Positions 61,661 to 64,000 of a DNA stretch of 64,000 nt are shown one piece after another. How positions within the stretch are numbered: the stretch's first letter is position 1; each line of letters begins with the position of its first letter. This DNA is from Nakamurella silvestris (lineage in GTDB: Bacteria > Actinomycetota > Actinomycetes > Mycobacteriales > Nakamurellaceae). The DNA lies in contig QXCQ01000245.1 of NCBI GenBank assembly GCA_003576535.1, forward strand, positions 1-64,000, given 5' to 3'. The notes under the pieces were generated by a model. The model searched no databases. It saw only the letters and a program-made list of their open reading frames with translations, and had not been told where the DNA came from. The position numbers and the translations under genes are program-made.

Positions 61661-63886
61661 ATGGCACATCTGTTGTTCCGCCTCGGGCTCGGCGCGTACA
61701 AGCGCCGCGTCGCCACGATCCTGGTCTGGTTGTTCGTGCTGGTCGGCGCCGGTGTGGGCGCTGCGACACTGTCCGGAGACACCTCGGACACGTTGTCGAT
61801 CCCCGGCAGGGAGTCGACCTCGGCGATGGACGTCATCACGGAGAAATTCGGCGCAGGCGAGCGGGATTTCGCCACGGCCCAGGTGGTGGTGCGGGCACCG
61901 GAGGGGCAGAACCTGACGACCGTCGACAACAGGTCGTCGGTCGAGGAACTGGTGGCGCAGCTGGCGGCACTGCCTGGTGTCGCCGCTGCCGGCAACCCCC
62001 TCGACGATGCCGCCCCGACCCTGTCCGCAGATCGCACGACCGCCTACAGCACCGTCACCTATTCCCTCCCCGCAACCGATCTCACCGATCGACAGCATGA
62101 GGAGTTCAACGACACCCTCGACTCGACCCGTGCCCGGGGTCTCACGGTGGAAGCGACAGGCTCCGCAGTGGTGGACAAGGCCCACGGTGCATCGGCCGAG
62201 GTGGTCGGCGTCGTCGTGGCGCTCGTCGTCCTGCTCATCACCTTCGGCGGTCTGGCCGTCGCCGGGATGAACCTGCTCACCGCTCTCATCGGCGTGGCAG
62301 TGGGCTTCGCCGGGATCTTCATCGCCACCGGCTTCATGGAACTCTCGAGCACCACTCCGGTACTGGCCCTGATGCTCGGCCTGGCCGTGGGGATCGACTA
62401 CGCCCTGTTCATCATCGTCAGATTCCGGCAGGAACTGCGCAAGGGGCAGGACGTCGCCACCGCCGTCGCGATCGCCAACGGGACGGCCGGTTCCGCTGTG
62501 GTCACCGCAGGTCTCACCGTGGTCATCGCCCTGGCCGGCTTGTCCGTCGTCGGAATCGGATTCCTGACCCAGATGGGACTCGGGGCCGCCTTCACCGTCG
62601 TCATCGCCGTGTTGGTCGCCACCACCCTGCTTCCGGCGGTGCTCGGTGTGCTCGGACGAAAGGCACTGCCCCGCAGAGAACGTCATGCCATCCCGGCCCC
62701 TGGCGGTGCTGCAGAGGTCACCGGGAGAACCGGACCGGCGCGCCGGGACCGGTCGACCGGGCACACCGATCGAGGTTTCTTCCGCGGTTGGATCGACAGG
62801 GTGGTGCGCAGGCCGTTGGCGGCACTGCTGCTGGCCGTGGTGGGCCTGGGCACGCTCTCGGTTCCGGTGCTGTCGATGGACACCGCCCTGGTGGCGAATC
62901 CCTCGCCGAGCACCACCCAGGGCCGGGCACAGCTCCTGCTCGGCGAGGCCTACGGGGACGGTGTCAACGGACCCTTGACGGTCCTGTTCGTCGGACCTTC
63001 CGCGGCCGAGGCCGCCGGTGCCGAGATCGCTTCGGTCAAGGCACTTCCCGATGTCGCATCGGTCGGATCGGTGACCCCGAACCACGACGGGACCGCGGCG
63101 CTGTTCTCCGTCGTTCCCAGATCCGGTCCGTCGACCAACGCCACCGAGGACCTGGTCGTCACCCTCCGCACCGCACTGGCGGACAGCAGCGCCCACGCCT
63201 ACGTCACCGGAAGCACCGCTGTCAGCGTGGATGTCTCCGATGCCCTCAACGACGCCCTGCCGATCTATCTGGTACTGGTGGTGGGCCTGGCGCTCATCCT
63301 GCTGATCCTGGTCTTCCGATCGCTGTGGGTGCCACTCGTCGCGGTTCTGGGATTCCTTCTCACGCTGGGGGCAGCCCTCGGATCGAGTGTCGCCGTGTTC
63401 CAGTGGGGCTGGTTCAAGGATCTCGTCGGACTGGACACCACCGGCCCGATCCTGAGCATCGTCCCGATCCTGGCCATCGGCATTCTCTTCGGGCTCGCCA
63501 TGGACTATCAGATCTTCCTGGTCTCCCGGATCCACGAGGCCCATGGCCGGGGCACATCGGCCCGGGGCGCGATCAGATCCGGATTCCACAGTGCCGCACC
63601 GGTTGTCGTCGCGGCAGCGACCATCATGTTCGCCGTTTTCGCCGCATTCATGCCCGGCGGTGACGGCACCATCAAGCTCATCGGGTTCGTCCTCGCCGCT
63701 GGTGTCCTCGTCGACGCGTTCGTGGTGCGGATGGTCCTGGTGCCGGCAACGCTGGCCCTGCTCGGCGATCGGGCCTGGACCCTGCCGCGGTGGCTGGAGT
63801 GGTTGCCCCGGCTGGACGTCGAGGGCAGTGCCGTCACCGCGGGTCCCGCCTCGGACGTCGAAGTGCCGACGGCCGCGAAGGCCTGA
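61661..63886 (+). CDS. MMPL/RND-family membrane transporter, second copy
   Basis: 741 residues, nearly the same length and layout as the gene at 57617. It shares LGLAVGIDYALFIIVRFRQEL in the first helix set and FGLAMDYQIFLVSRIHEAHG in the second, both with the proton-relay Asp-Tyr. The central loop between the halves (RRERHAIPAPGGAAEVTG) differs, so the two are paralogues, not a recent duplication. It is divergent from a TetR regulator, which probably controls it. Export of a lipid or toxic compound is expected. Confidence 0.9.
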   Translation: MAHLLFRLGLGAYKRRVATILVWLFVLVGAGVGAATLSGDTSDTLSIPGRESTSAMDVITEKFGAGERDFATAQVVVRAPEGQNLTTVDNRSSVEELVAQLAALPGVAAAGNPLDDAAPTLSADRTTAYSTVTYSLPATDLTDRQHEEFNDTLDSTRARGLTVEATGSAVVDKAHGASAEVVGVVVALVVLLITFGGLAVAGMNLLTALIGVAVGFAGIFIATGFMELSSTTPVLALMLGLAVGIDYALFIIVRFRQELRKGQDVATAVAIANGTAGSAVVTAGLTVVIALAGLSVVGIGFLTQMGLGAAFTVVIAVLVATTLLPAVLGVLGRKALPRRERHAIPAPGGAAEVTGRTGPARRDRSTGHTDRGFFRGWIDRVVRRPLAALLLAVVGLGTLSVPVLSMDTALVANPSPSTTQGRAQLLLGEAYGDGVNGPLTVLFVGPSAAEAAGAEIASVKALPDVASVGSVTPNHDGTAALFSVVPRSGPSTNATEDLVVTLRTALADSSAHAYVTGSTAVSVDVSDALNDALPIYLVLVVGLALILLILVFRSLWVPLVAVLGFLLTLGAALGSSVAVFQWGWFKDLVGLDTTGPILSIVPILAIGILFGLAMDYQIFLVSRIHEAHGRGTSARGAIRSGFHSAAPVVVAAATIMFAVFAAFMPGGDGTIKLIGFVLAAGVLVDAFVVRMVLVPATLALLGDRAWTLPRWLEWLPRLDVEGSAVTAGPASDVEVPTAAKA

Positions 63887-63952
63887 CCGCCAGAAGAACA
63901 CCACACCGACCCATCCGCTGAACCATCCGTACAACGAACAGGGAGAAACGTC

Positions 63953-64000
63953 ATGCAACTCGTGAACAAGGTCGCCATCATCACCGGTGGCGCCGGAGGG
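63953..64000 (+). CDS. Short-chain dehydrogenase/reductase, N-terminus only
   Basis: Only 16 residues are inside the window: MQLVNKVAIITGGAGG. This is the first strand and the TGxxxGxG-type nucleotide-binding turn of a classical short-chain dehydrogenase/reductase, which binds NAD(P). AGGGAGAA lies seven bases before ATG 63953. It follows the second MMPL gene by 66 bp and may be cotranscribed. The rest is beyond the right edge. Confidence 0.75.
   Translation, partial: MQLVNKVAIITGGAGG

Noticed and set aside
1-64000. Prophage, insertion sequence or integrative element
   Set aside because: No transposase, integrase, phage structural gene or att-type duplication was found. The lower-GC genes occur singly.

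Overview
The window is about 68% G+C and reads as origin-proximal DNA of an actinobacterium. The best evidence is gene order shared with the replication-origin neighbourhood of Mycobacterium tuberculosis. It has cyclophilin ppiA, a PH-domain membrane protein, crgA, a DUF881 protein, pabA/trpG, then pknB, pknA, pbpA, rodA, pstP, fhaB and fhaA on the minus strand, followed by tRNA-Leu(CAG). A class E sortase, a 52-residue membrane protein and a BldD-like regulator also fit Actinobacteria. A parS-like site and a cluster of DnaA-box matches agree with an origin-proximal place. dnaA, dnaN and gyrAB are not in the window, and I cannot name the genus.

Layout. 1-14.2 kb is accessory: VanZ-like and large membrane proteins, an ArsR/MFS pair with two operators, a GyrA-like small ORF with an apparent frameshift, Ku, a BldD-like regulator, a DsbA-like thioredoxin, a secreted RCC1-SLH protein, a luciferase-like monooxygenase, and a MarR/ABC exporter pair. 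14.2-23.4 kb is the first half of the conserved block: lipoprotein, ppiA, rhomboid protease, an inserted TetR/MFS pair, PH protein, crgA, DUF881, sortase, small membrane protein, pabA. 23.4-30.2 kb is a copper-resistance operon set into that block (copZ, a His-motif secreted protein, two P1B ATPases, csoR, a glutaredoxin), preceded by CsoR-type operators and a histidine-kinase remnant. 30.7-42.9 kb is the Ser/Thr kinase, cell-wall and division operon, ending in an HtrA protease. 43-48.6 kb holds an MFS carrier, tRNA-Leu, a secreted polysaccharide deacetylase and a lower-GC endonuclease overlapped by a small ORF. 48.6-64 kb is accessory: a DsbA-CcdA-GntR operon, carbonic anhydrase, a MarR/MFS pair with three iterated operators, nitrilase and DUF523 genes, a lower-GC PD-(D/E)XK protein, two MMPL transporters with a TetR regulator, and the start of a short-chain dehydrogenase.

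How the genes work together. PknA and PknB sense cell-wall state, PstP reverses their phosphorylation, and FhaA and FhaB read it. RodA and PbpA build the wall, and CrgA recruits division proteins. The copper genes form one sensor, chaperone, exporter and repair unit. Most accessory transporters sit beside their own regulator, and matching dyads or iterons can be read between them.

The most unusual signal is a set of at least three families of long, often nested palindromes dispersed between genes (near 8.3, 14.0, 23.4, 23.7, 30.2, 37.9, 45.0, 47.9 and 57.4 kb). Some sit where terminators belong, but one interrupts the rodA-pbpA operon and two bracket the kinase remnant. No CRISPR array, insertion sequence or prophage was seen. 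No complete novel system is proven. The best candidates are the palindrome families, the nuclease with its overlapping small ORF, and the lone PD-(D/E)XK protein.
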